Shown: positions 8,564 to 15,962 of the stretch, piece by piece
How positions within the stretch are numbered: the stretch's first letter is position 1
How the letters are laid out: each line of letters opens with the position of its first letter
Made by a program: the position numbers and the translations under genes
Notes under the pieces: model-generated
Database searches by the model: none
Told to the model about the DNA's origin: nothing
The model's input: only the letters and a program-made list of their open reading frames with translations
Source: Pseudomonas putida
GTDB lineage: Bacteria > Pseudomonadota > Gammaproteobacteria > Pseudomonadales > Pseudomonadaceae
Assembly: GCF_001976065.1 (NCBI RefSeq)
Contig: NZ_MNAH01000001.1
Coordinates: forward strand, 1,212,064 to 1,276,063
Direction of reading: 5' to 3'
DNA length: 64,000 bases

Positions 8564-9403
8564 ATGCACACCTCTATCGCATCAACCAGGGCCACCGCTG
8601 GGCTCGGCCTGCGTCGCGGCTTGATCAAGGACCTGCTGGCCGCCCCGGCCGGCCATTTCGACTTTCTCGAAGTCGCACCGGAGAACTGGATCGGCATCGG
8701 CGGCGCCCATGGCGCGGCGTTGCGCACCCTGGCCGAGCGCTTTGCGTTGTCCTGTCACGGCTTGTCTTTGTCCCTGGGCGGGCCCTCGCCGCTGGACGTC
8801 GAATTTCTGCAAGAGGTTCGGGTTTTCCTCGATCACCACCAGGTGCCCCTGTACAGCGAACACTTGAGTTACTGCAGCGATGACGGTCACCTGTATGACC
8901 TGTTGCCGCTGCCCTTTACCGAAGAAGCGGTGCATCACGTCGCCGCGCGCATCCGCCAGGCCCAGGACATCCTCGGCCGCCGCCTGGCGGTGGAAAACGT
9001 CTCTTACTATGCCGCCCCGCAGCAGGACATGGACGAAGTGACGTTCACCAACGCCGTGCTGCGCGAAGCCGATTGCGACCTGTTGCTGGACGTCAACAAC
9101 GTGTACGTCAACTCGATCAACCACGGGTTCGATCCGCTTGCCTTTCTGGCCGGGATCGATGCGAGCCGGGTGGTGGCGATGCACATCGCCGGGCATTTCG
9201 ATGAGTCCGATACCTTGAAAATCGACACCCATGGCGCCTCGGTCAAACCGGCGGTGTGGACGTTATTGGCCGAGGCTTATGCCCGGTTCGGCGCGCAACC
9301 GACCTTGCTGGAGCGGGATTTCAACTTCCCGGCGTTTTCCGAACTGGTGGCCGAATTGCAGACCATTCGCCAATTGCAATCCAAGGAGGTAAATCGTGGC
9401 TAA
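8564..9403 (+). CDS. DUF692 multinuclear non-heme iron oxidase (MNIO, BufB-like)
   Basis: DUF692 proteins are TIM-barrel oxidases that modify cysteines in ribosomal peptides (methanobactin MbnB, TglH, bufferin BufB). The 279-residue protein carries the expected metal ligands: His65, Glu99-His100 in SEHLSY, Glu144 in VENVSYY, Asp176-Asn178 in DVNNVYVN, His207 and His211 in HIAGH, Asp221-His223 and Glu250 in LERD. It overlaps the next gene by 8 bp (GTG start inside its end), the usual BufB-BufC arrangement. No DUF2282 bufferin precursor lies beside it, so its peptide substrate is not obvious. The nearest Cys-containing secreted peptide under similar promoter boxes is at 12852. Confidence 0.9.
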   Translation: MHTSIASTRATAGLGLRRGLIKDLLAAPAGHFDFLEVAPENWIGIGGAHGAALRTLAERFALSCHGLSLSLGGPSPLDVEFLQEVRVFLDHHQVPLYSEHLSYCSDDGHLYDLLPLPFTEEAVHHVAARIRQAQDILGRRLAVENVSYYAAPQQDMDEVTFTNAVLREADCDLLLDVNNVYVNSINHGFDPLAFLAGIDASRVVAMHIAGHFDESDTLKIDTHGASVKPAVWTLLAEAYARFGAQPTLLERDFNFPAFSELVAELQTIRQLQSKEVNRG

Positions 9404-10154
9404 GCGCTCGCTGCACGAGCAACAGAACAGCATGGGCCTGTACCTGCGCGATCCCGACCATTGCGCGCCCCCGTCCGAAATGGACCCGGCGCGGGCACGT
9501 GTTTACCGCGATTTGGTGTTCGCCAATCTGTCTTCACTGATCAGCGGCACCTTTCCGGTGCTGGTGAAGATTCTCGGCGATGAGCACTGGCGCGCGCTGG
9601 TGCGGATCTTTCTGCGCGACTACCGCGCCCACACCCCGAAATTCGGTGAGATCGCCGAGGAGTTTGTCGAGTTCCTGGCATCCGGGCCTGAGGCTTTGGT
9701 TGATGGACCCTGGCCGCCGTTCATGGTCGAGCTGGCGCACTACGAATGGGTGGAAATGGCCCTGCAACAAGCCGAGGACGAGCCGCTGTCCGGCGGCGAT
9801 GCCGATGGGTTGCTGGAGCGTCCGTTGCAAGTTTCGCCATTGGCCTGGCCCTTGGCGTATGCCTGGCCGGTGCAATTGCTCGGGCCGCAGTATCAGCCTG
9901 ATGCACCACCGGATGAGCCGACGTTGCTGCTGGTGCGTCGGGATCTGGATTTCAGTGTGAAGTTTTCTGCGTTGAGTCCGTTGGCGTTTCGTTTGTTGCA
10001 ACGCATCGAGACGTTTCCCGGGCAGACCGGACGTGCACATCTGCAGGGGTTGGCGGCGGAAGCGGGGATGACCGAGTCTGTGGCGTTTATCGAAAGCGGG
10101 CTGGGGTTGTTGCGGCAGATGCAGGGGGAGGGCGTTGTAGGGGTCGTTGCTTGA
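9396..10154 (+). CDS. DUF2063 partner protein of the MNIO enzyme (BufC-like)
   Basis: A 252-residue protein whose N-terminal 100 residues match the DUF2063 domain ([42 protein letters not shown]). In MNIO systems the DUF2063 protein is the partner that helps recognise the precursor peptide. The start is GTG at 9396 with a strong AGGAGG at 6 nt, inside the end of the DUF692 gene, so the two are translationally coupled. The C-terminal 90 residues are less conserved in my reading. It ends the operon at a hairpin shared with the convergent sensor-kinase gene. Confidence 0.85.
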   Translation: MAKRSLHEQQNSMGLYLRDPDHCAPPSEMDPARARVYRDLVFANLSSLISGTFPVLVKILGDEHWRALVRIFLRDYRAHTPKFGEIAEEFVEFLASGPEALVDGPWPPFMVELAHYEWVEMALQQAEDEPLSGGDADGLLERPLQVSPLAWPLAYAWPVQLLGPQYQPDAPPDEPTLLLVRRDLDFSVKFSALSPLAFRLLQRIETFPGQTGRAHLQGLAAEAGMTESVAFIESGLGLLRQMQGEGVVGVVA

Positions 10155-10159
10155 GCGCC

Positions 10160-10192
10160 TGATCGTTCCCACGCAGAGCGTGGGAACGATCA
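10160..10192. repeat. Inverted-repeat hairpin between convergent genes
   Basis: A 14-bp perfect stem (TGATCGTTCCCACG and complement) with a short loop. This CGTTCCCACGC hairpin is a common pseudomonad intergenic repeat. It lacks a clear T tract, but its place between the convergent DUF2063 and sensor genes fits a bidirectional transcription stop. Confidence 0.75.
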
Positions 10193-11503
10193 TCACCCGC
10201 GCAACACAAGCTGCGCACACAATCCACCACCCTCCCGGTTGCTCAACGTCAACGATCCCCCGATCGCCAATGCCAGCTGTTGCGCGATCGCCAGACCCAA
10301 CCCGGTACCGCCAGTGCTGCGGTTGCGCGAATTTTCCACGCGATAGAACGGCTGCATGACCTGGGCCAGTTCCGCTTCGGCAATCCCCGGGCCGCGGTCC
10401 ATGATCTTCACCGACACGCTGCCATCGGTTTGTTTTTCTACCAGCAACTCCGCCGCTCCGGCAAACTTGAGGGCGTTGTCCGTCAGGTTCACCAGCACTC
10501 GCCGCAAGGCGTGGGGGCGGGTGTCGATGACGGCGGTGCTCTTGCCGCTCAGTTGCACGTGCTTGCCCATGTCCTGATAGTCGAACACCAGGCTGTCGAG
10601 GAACGAATCCAGGTCGGTGCGTCGGCTTTCTTCGGTGGCGCCATGGACACTGCGGGCGTACGCCACGCCTTCGCGTACCAAGTGTTCCATCTCGCCCAGG
10701 TCGTTCCACAGTTTGTCTTTCTCCACCGAGTCGTCCATGAACTCGGCGCGCAGTTTCATCCGGGTGATCGGTGTTTGCAGGTCATGGGAGATCGCCGCCA
10801 GCAGTTGCATGCGTTCTTTCAGGTAGGCAGCGATGCGGACCTGCATGGCGTTGAAGGCCTTGGCGGCGTGGGCCACTTCGGTCGGGCCTTTTTCGTCCAG
10901 CAGCACCGGGTGGGTGTTGGGGTCGAGGGTGTCCACGGCTTCGGCGAGGCGGGTGAGGGGGCGTATGGCGATGCGCACGGCCAACCAGGTGCAGGCAATC
11001 ATCAGCGCCAGTTGCCCGAGCAGCACCATGGGCAGCCAGGGTGACAGCGGCACCATCGAAGGCCGAACGTCGATGGTCAACGGACTGCCGTCGGCCAGTT
11101 TCAGGTGGACCTGGAAGTGTTTCACCGGCCCTGGAATATCGGTGAAGGTCATCGGGTAGTCCTTGCCGATGGAGTTCTTGATCGAGGTCATGGCGATGGG
11201 CGCGTTGGGCATGTCCATGCCCATGGGGATGCCCGACGAACCCTCACTGAGCAGATACCGATAATTGCGCCGCTCCAGTTGTTGCAGCCAACTGGCTCGC
11301 TCGTTGGCGGGCAAGCGGTCGAGGATGGCAATGGAGGTGGAAACGTCGGTTTCCAGGTTGCCGAGCATGGTGTTTTTCGCACTTTCATAGCGCTCGTAGT
11401 ACTGCGCGCCGAAGGACAACGCCTGGGCGAGGATCAGGCCGATCAGGAATATCAGCGACAGTCTTGACGCCAGGGTGCGGGGCCAGCGCAGTGACCGGTT
11501 CAT
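10193..11503 (-). CDS. Two-component sensor histidine kinase with Met-rich periplasmic loop
   Basis: A 436-residue inner membrane kinase. It has TM1 (about residues 14-34), a periplasmic sensor segment to about 155, TM2 (156-178), HAMP, the phospho-acceptor His240 in AAISHDLQTP, an N box VNLTDNALKFA, and G boxes DRGPGIA and GTGLGLAIA. The periplasmic part contains no Cys but has a Met cluster, Met94, Met96, Met98 and Met105 (GIPMGMDMPNAPIAM), which could bind Cu(I) or respond to oxidation; that is inference. The start overlaps the response-regulator stop by 4 bp. Adjacency to a DsbD-like gene recalls the copper-responsive DsbRS pair of P. aeruginosa, but orthology is unproven. Confidence 0.9.
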   Translation of the reverse strand: MNRSLRWPRTLASRLSLIFLIGLILAQALSFGAQYYERYESAKNTMLGNLETDVSTSIAILDRLPANERASWLQQLERRNYRYLLSEGSSGIPMGMDMPNAPIAMTSIKNSIGKDYPMTFTDIPGPVKHFQVHLKLADGSPLTIDVRPSMVPLSPWLPMVLLGQLALMIACTWLAVRIAIRPLTRLAEAVDTLDPNTHPVLLDEKGPTEVAHAAKAFNAMQVRIAAYLKERMQLLAAISHDLQTPITRMKLRAEFMDDSVEKDKLWNDLGEMEHLVREGVAYARSVHGATEESRRTDLDSFLDSLVFDYQDMGKHVQLSGKSTAVIDTRPHALRRVLVNLTDNALKFAGAAELLVEKQTDGSVSVKIMDRGPGIAEAELAQVMQPFYRVENSRNRSTGGTGLGLAIAQQLALAIGGSLTLSNREGGGLCAQLVLRG

Positions 11504-12240
11504 GCTGGCGCACCGACGATTTCCACCGGCAGGGAGAACACATAGCCCTCACTGCGTACGGTCTTGATGTAGGCCGGTTCGCGGGCATCGTCCAGCAGGC
11601 GCTGGCGCAGGCGACTGACCAGCAGGTCGATGGAGCGATCGAACAGGTCGGCGTCGCGGCCCTGGGTCAGGTTGAGCAACTGGTCGCGATTGAGCACCCG
11701 CTGCGGGTGATCGAGGAACACCCGCAGCAACCGATACTCGGCACCGCTGAGGGCGACCATGGTGCCGTCGCCATCGAGCAGGTGCCGGGCGGAGGTGTCC
11801 AGGCGCCAGCGACCGAAGGCCAGCAGGCGGCTGGATTCGGTCACCACCAGGTTCGGCGGCAGCATGCGTGTGCGGCGCAGCACGGCGTTGATGCGTGCCA
11901 GCAGTTCGCGGGCGGCGAAGGGCTTGACCAGGTAGTCATCGGCGCCCATTTCCAGGCCGATGATACGGTCGGTTTCATCGTTGCGCGCGGTGAGCATCAA
12001 TACCGGGGTGGCCTTGTGTTTGCCCGTGCGCAGCTCGCGGCAGAGCATCAGGCCATCGTCGCCGGGCATCATGATATCGAGCACGATCAGGTCCACCGGC
12101 GTGGATTCGAGGAAGCTGCGCATCTGCCGGCCGTCGGCCACGACCGTGGTGCGCAGGCCGTTTTTCTTCAGGTAGTTGCCCACCAGTTCTCGAATCTCGC
12201 GGTCATCGTCAACGATGAGAATGTGATCGACGTGCTCCAT
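11500..12240 (-). CDS. OmpR/PhoB-family response regulator
   Basis: A 246-residue regulator with a receiver domain (acidic pocket Asp11-13, phospho-acceptor Asp55 in VLDIMMPG, Lys106 in VKPF) and a C-terminal winged-helix DNA-binding domain ending in KTVRSEGYVFS. ATG 12240 is preceded by AAGAGG; the longer frame into the intergenic region is rejected because it would run through the promoter boxes. It is first in the operon with the sensor gene. The 305-bp divergent promoter carries TGTAT direct repeats that recur before the 7085 and 8564 genes, so this protein is the best candidate for the factor binding all of them and its own promoter. Confidence 0.92.
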   Translation of the reverse strand: MEHVDHILIVDDDREIRELVGNYLKKNGLRTTVVADGRQMRSFLESTPVDLIVLDIMMPGDDGLMLCRELRTGKHKATPVLMLTARNDETDRIIGLEMGADDYLVKPFAARELLARINAVLRRTRMLPPNLVVTESSRLLAFGRWRLDTSARHLLDGDGTMVALSGAEYRLLRVFLDHPQRVLNRDQLLNLTQGRDADLFDRSIDLLVSRLRQRLLDDAREPAYIKTVRSEGYVFSLPVEIVGAPA

Positions 12241-12545
12241 GGGGACTTGCCTCTTCAAGTGGGGGGATGTCGCACAGTCTATCGAGCCTTGGCCCGCTCG
12301 CCTTTCGCCCTTTGTATTGCAGTGTATCTGGGCTGTTGGCGGATACACACCGACGCAAAAACAGGCAATTGCCGGGGTTTTGTATCCCTCTGTATCCCGA
12401 CCCGTTCCAGATACTTGGCGATTTACCCGCGCCTGTTCCCGACACATGCGGGATACCTCGCAAGCTTCTAATAGGTTCCATCGAGGCAAACCAGACCGCC
12501 TCTACCCAACACACGATCTACCTGTCGAACCTTGAGGAAACCACC
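12241..12545. promoter_or_regulatory. Divergent promoter with TGTAT direct-repeat boxes
   Basis: Two clear direct repeats with 10-bp period, TGTATTGCAGTGTATC (12313-12328) and TGTATCCCTCTGTATCCC (12381-12398), plus GATACACACCG (12342-12352), identical to a site before the DUF692 gene. CCAGATACTTGG (12407-12418) and GGGATACC (12450-12457) may be further half-sites. This 305-bp gap separates the response-regulator gene from the secreted-protein operon and has no gene of its own. Confidence 0.7.
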
Positions 12546-12809
12546 ATGAACACCAAAGCCATCTACGCCGCTTGCCTGTTTGCCGCCCTGAACATCTGCA
12601 CCTTGTCGGCCCGCGCCGAAGCGCATGTTACGCCTGTGAGCTACAGCTACGGCACGCACCTGGATATCAAGAAAGTGGTGTCGCAGAAACAGGATGCCTC
12701 GCCTTCCTGCGGCGTGGTGAATGCGCAGCTGACCTACCTGGATTCCCAGAGCAAGACCCAGGTCCTGGACTACCGCAAATTGGCTGACAACTGTAATTCG
12801 GACAATTGA
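12546..12809 (+). CDS. Secreted DUF2790-family small protein
   Basis: An 87-residue protein with a Sec signal peptide (about residues 1-24, ending LSARA) and a mature part of the DUF2790 type: YSYGTHLDIKKVVS, SCGVVNAQLTYLDS and a C-terminal Cys. The two mature cysteines (in SCG and DNC) probably form a disulfide. ATG 12546 follows GAGGAAACCACC. It heads a same-strand group with the 70-residue peptide and the CcdA-thioredoxin gene. A paralogue lies at 50633. DUF2790 proteins are known in Pseudomonas but lack a firm function. Confidence 0.88.
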   Translation: MNTKAIYAACLFAALNICTLSARAEAHVTPVSYSYGTHLDIKKVVSQKQDASPSCGVVNAQLTYLDSQSKTQVLDYRKLADNCNSDN

Positions 12810-12851
12810 GTCCGGTACTTAGCGCATTCCACTCAAGCCAGGAAGAACATC

Positions 12852-13064
12852 ATGAACAACATTACCCGCTTTTTGACTGCCTTTGCTTTCTCCGTTGCCG
12901 GGGCCGCGGCCCATGCCAACGCCGCGGTAGAACAGAGTGCTTGTGGCAGCAGCACCTGCTTCCAGCTGACGCCGGTGGCCGAGCAGGGCGGTGATGCCTT
13001 GCTCGCCGAGGACGGTTACAACCGCACCCCCCAGGGCCAGGCGCTGGATAGCCAGACCGCCTGA
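12852..13064 (+). CDS. Secreted 70-residue peptide with two cysteines
   Basis: Starts at ATG 12852 behind AGGAAGAACATC. Residues 1-24 form a signal peptide (charged start, hydrophobic core, AHANA cleavage site), leaving a mature peptide of about 46 residues with a CGSSTC pair and an acidic C-terminal half. I do not recognise a family. It lies 42 bp after the DUF2790 gene under the TGTAT-box promoter. Given the DUF692-DUF2063 pair with similar promoter boxes, it is a candidate substrate peptide for that enzyme, but there is no bufferin signature and this is only a hypothesis. It could equally be a thiol partner of the CcdA-thioredoxin protein. Confidence 0.7.
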   Translation: MNNITRFLTAFAFSVAGAAAHANAAVEQSACGSSTCFQLTPVAEQGGDALLAEDGYNRTPQGQALDSQTA

Positions 13065-13087
13065 AGCCCGACCACCACCAATCTCCC

Positions 13088-13177
13088 TGTAGGAGCTGGC
13101 TTGCCAGCGAAGGCGGCAGCCCATTCACCCCGGGCTTGACCGTCAGAGCGCTTTCGCTGGCAAGCCAGCTCCTACAG
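13088..13177. repeat. REP pair
   Basis: Inverted copies of the canonical REP (TGTAGGAGCTGGCTTGCCAG and complement) separated by about 40 bp, between the 70-residue peptide gene and the CcdA-thioredoxin gene. The pair may lower read-through into the downstream gene. Confidence 0.92.
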
Positions 13178-13218
13178 TGGGCGGTCCATGCCACCCAAAA
13201 TTCTACAAGGTGATCCCC

Positions 13219-14433
13219 ATGTTACTCATCGCTTTCCTGGGCGGCATATTGACCGTCCTCAGTCCCTGTATCCTCCCGGTCGTACCCTTCCTGTTCGCCG
13301 GTGCCGACCGCACGCGTTCGTCGATCATGCTGACCCTCGGCGGCATGGTCCTGACGTTTGCCCTGATCTCCAGCCTGGCCGTGGTCAGCAGTGAATGGGT
13401 AATCGAAGCGAGCAACACCGGGCGCCATGTGGCCTTGATCGTGATGGTACTGTTCGCCCTGTCACTGATCTCCGCACGGGTCGGTGATTGGTTGGCGCGT
13501 CCATTCGTTGCGCTGGGTAATCGCATCGACCCCAACAGCCGTAAAATGTCCGGCCCGCTGAGTTCAGTGATGATCGGCGTGGCTACCGGCCTGCTCTGGG
13601 CGCCGTGCGCCGGGCCGATCCTCGGGGTGATTCTCACCAGCGCCATGCTGCAAGGTGCGAACGCCGGGACCAGCCTGTTGCTGGTGGCCTACGGCCTGGG
13701 TAGCGCATTGTCCCTCGGCACCCTGATCTTCGCCGGTCGTGGCCTGGTCAATCGCCTGAAACCGTCGATCCCGGTCACCGGCTGGCTGCGTCGGGGTGCC
13801 GGTGTGGCGGTGTTGGCGGGTGCGGCGGTGATTTCCACCGGCGCAAACGATGTGCTGCTGGCCAATACTTCGTCCGAAGGGGTCAGCAGCGTCGAAAAAG
13901 GCTTGCTGGAAAACGTGCCGAAGGTGGTCGATTACTTCGTCAGCAAGGTCAAGGCCGAGTCCATGGACAACGCCCAGGGCCCCATGCCGTCACTGACCGG
14001 TGCGGTGGAGTGGATCAACTCGCCGGCGCTGACCAACGAATCGCTCAAAGGCAAAGTGGTGCTGGTGGACTTCTGGACCTTCGACTGCATCAACTGCAAG
14101 CGCACCCTGCCGTACGTCAAGGACTGGGCGAAGAAGTACGAGAAGGATGGCCTGGTGGTGATCGGCGTGCACACCCCGGAGTACGGGTTTGAACGCATCA
14201 TCGACAACGTCAGGGACAAGGTGAAGGAATATGGCATCACCTACCCGGTAGCGATCGACAACAACTACGCGATCTGGCGCAACTTCGACAACCAGTACTG
14301 GCCGGCTCACTACCTGATCGATGCCAAGGGGCAGGTGCGTTATACCCACTTTGGCGAGGGCAGTTATGAGACTCAGGAGAAGGTGATCCAGCAGTTGCTG
14401 GAAGAAGCGAAAGCCGCTGTGCCAGCGGCTTGA
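13219..14433 (+). CDS. DipZ-like CcdA-thioredoxin fusion protein (DsbD-type electron carrier)
   Basis: A 404-residue inner membrane protein that would pass electrons from cytoplasmic thioredoxin to periplasmic thiols. Residues 1-205 are a CcdA-type membrane domain with the redox cysteines Cys17 (LSPCILP) and Cys130 (WAPCAGP). Residues 260-400 are a periplasmic thioredoxin/AhpC-TSA domain with a CINC active site (Cys290, Cys293). ATG 13219 is preceded by AAGGTGA. It follows the secreted cysteine-containing proteins and probably reduces or isomerises them or other stress-damaged thiols. It lacks the N-terminal DsbD-alpha domain of full DsbD. The REP pair upstream leaves open whether it shares their transcript. 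Confidence 0.9.
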   Translation: MLLIAFLGGILTVLSPCILPVVPFLFAGADRTRSSIMLTLGGMVLTFALISSLAVVSSEWVIEASNTGRHVALIVMVLFALSLISARVGDWLARPFVALGNRIDPNSRKMSGPLSSVMIGVATGLLWAPCAGPILGVILTSAMLQGANAGTSLLLVAYGLGSALSLGTLIFAGRGLVNRLKPSIPVTGWLRRGAGVAVLAGAAVISTGANDVLLANTSSEGVSSVEKGLLENVPKVVDYFVSKVKAESMDNAQGPMPSLTGAVEWINSPALTNESLKGKVVLVDFWTFDCINCKRTLPYVKDWAKKYEKDGLVVIGVHTPEYGFERIIDNVRDKVKEYGITYPVAIDNNYAIWRNFDNQYWPAHYLIDAKGQVRYTHFGEGSYETQEKVIQQLLEEAKAAVPAA

Positions 14434-14441
14434 GATCAAAC

Positions 14442-14482
14442 GATCGCAGCCTGCGGCAGCTCCTGCCGGGCTGCGATCTTTT
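14442..14482 (+). terminator. Terminator-like hairpin (GATCGCAGC repeat)
   Basis: GATCGCAGCC pairs with GGGCTGCGATC, followed by TTTT. It is also a copy of a frequent pseudomonad intergenic repeat. It lies between convergent genes and probably serves both. Confidence 0.8.
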
Positions 14483-14488
14483 GGCGTA

Positions 14489-15475
14489 TCAATGGCTAAC
14501 CTCACCGTGGGCCATTGACCGATTACCCTGACTGCGCCGCCAAGCCGCTGGCGGCGCGCCATACTCACGGCGGAAGGCTCGACTGAATGCCGTGTCGGTC
14601 TGGTAACCCACCTCTTCGGCGATGCGCATCAACGAACTGTTACTGCTGCGTAACAGGTTGGCCGCCAGCAACATGCGCCATTGCGTCAGGTACTGCATCG
14701 GCGAAACCCCCACCAATTGCGCAAAGCGCTCTGCCAGGACCGATCTCGAGGTGCCAGCAGTGCGCGCCAGTTCGTCCAGCGTCCAGGCGTGGCAGGGTTT
14801 CTTGTGCAAGGCGTTGAGGGCTGCGCCGACGATCCGGTCGCTGACGCCGGCCAGCCAACCGGTACGGCCCTTGCCGTGTTCGTGCATGTACAGGCGCAGC
14901 ACTTCGATGAACAGCACCTCAGCCAGTTTCGCCAGCACGCCTTCGCCGCCAGGCCTTGGCGAGCGCGCTTCGGCCAAGGCATAGCGAACCGAAGATTCCA
15001 GCCAGATACCAGCGTTCGAACCGCGCACATTGACCCTGACCACGGGCGGCAGTCCGGCCAGCAGCATGCCGGCCAACCGCGTGTCGCAGGCCAGGTAGCC
15101 ACACACCAGGCGCGTCACCGCGCCACCACCGCCATGACTCAGCTGCCGCGGGCGCCGCGCCAGCACCTCGTCAAGCCGCGCTCCGCTGGCGGGCGTCAAG
15201 CCGGGTCGGGAACTCATGCGATGGGCGTGTCCCTGGGGGAAGATCACTACGTCGCCGGGGTTGAGCAGCAGCGGCGGATCATCGCCCAGTTCGACGTAGC
15301 ATTCGCCCTCGGTGATCAGGTGAAAGATCACCACCCGCTCGGCTCCGGGCTCCAGGAACGGGGCTGCCGTGTCGGCGCGTGGCGACTGGTAGCACCAGGG
15401 TGCCGTGAACCTGGCGTTGATGAAAATCGCGCCGACCAGGCGGACGACGCGCAGGGTCTGAGACAGGGCGTCCAT
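14489..15475 (-). CDS. AraC-family regulator with cupin sensor domain
   Basis: A 328-residue regulator. The N-terminal half is a cupin_6-type domain (YVELGDDPPLLLNPGDVVIFPQGHAHRM, residues about 60-87). The C-terminal 100 residues contain two helix-turn-helix units ending in the AraC signature (IAEEVGYQTDTAFSRAFRREYG). It is divergent from the DUF4242-methyltransferase pair 180 bp away, which it may control. The effector is unknown; cupin-AraC regulators of this kind often answer aldehydes or oxidants, which is not shown here. Confidence 0.9.
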   Translation of the reverse strand: MDALSQTLRVVRLVGAIFINARFTAPWCYQSPRADTAAPFLEPGAERVVIFHLITEGECYVELGDDPPLLLNPGDVVIFPQGHAHRMSSRPGLTPASGARLDEVLARRPRQLSHGGGGAVTRLVCGYLACDTRLAGMLLAGLPPVVRVNVRGSNAGIWLESSVRYALAEARSPRPGGEGVLAKLAEVLFIEVLRLYMHEHGKGRTGWLAGVSDRIVGAALNALHKKPCHAWTLDELARTAGTSRSVLAERFAQLVGVSPMQYLTQWRMLLAANLLRSSNSSLMRIAEEVGYQTDTAFSRAFRREYGAPPAAWRRSQGNRSMAHGEVSH

Positions 15476-15654
15476 GGGCGTTTTTCCGTACGGAGGTTTC
15501 TGATTGTGAACGCGTCACGGCATAAGGTGAATTCTCCGGACGATCGGGCAGTGTCGGCCGACGATCGGACAGGACGCCGCTGGGCGCCGGAGCGATAGTG
15601 CGTACACAGGGCCACTGCCGGTCCTGTCATCAAGAAGAATAAAGTGAGGTTGCC

Positions 15655-15924
15655 ATGCCCAAGTTCATTATTGAACGCGAGATTCCAGGCGCCGGAGCAC
15701 TGTCAGAAAGGGATTTGAAAGCCGTCTCGCAAAAGTCCTCCAAGGTGTTGCGCGAGTTGCCAGACGTGCAATGGCTTCAAAGTTATGTCACAGGCGACAA
15801 ACTGTATTGCGTGTACATCGCGCCAAACGAGGAACTCATCAGGGAGCATGCCAGGCAGGGCGGTTTCCCGGCCAATCGCATTTCCCAGGTCATGAACATC
15901 ATCGATCCCACCACGGCTGAGTGA
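15655..15924 (+). CDS. DUF4242 small protein (SCO4226-like)
   Basis: An 89-residue protein matching the DUF4242 domain (MPKFIIEREIPGAGALS, WLQSYVTGDKLYCVYIAPNEE, HARQGGFPANRISQV). The characterised homologue SCO4226 of Streptomyces is a ferredoxin-like-fold nickel-binding protein. ATG 15655 follows a purine-rich AGTGAGG. It lies 38 bp upstream of a methyltransferase on the same strand and is probably its operon partner. The function in Pseudomonas is unknown. Confidence 0.85.
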   Translation: MPKFIIEREIPGAGALSERDLKAVSQKSSKVLRELPDVQWLQSYVTGDKLYCVYIAPNEELIREHARQGGFPANRISQVMNIIDPTTAE

Positions 15925-15962
15925 GCGTGCGTCCGACCTGTTCCAAACCAGAGATTGCCTCC

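Noticed and set aside
6959..8569. 536-codon minus-strand frame over the acetamidase gene
   Set aside because: His/Arg/Gln-rich composition without any family match. It is opposite a gene with clear domain signatures, so it is a shadow.
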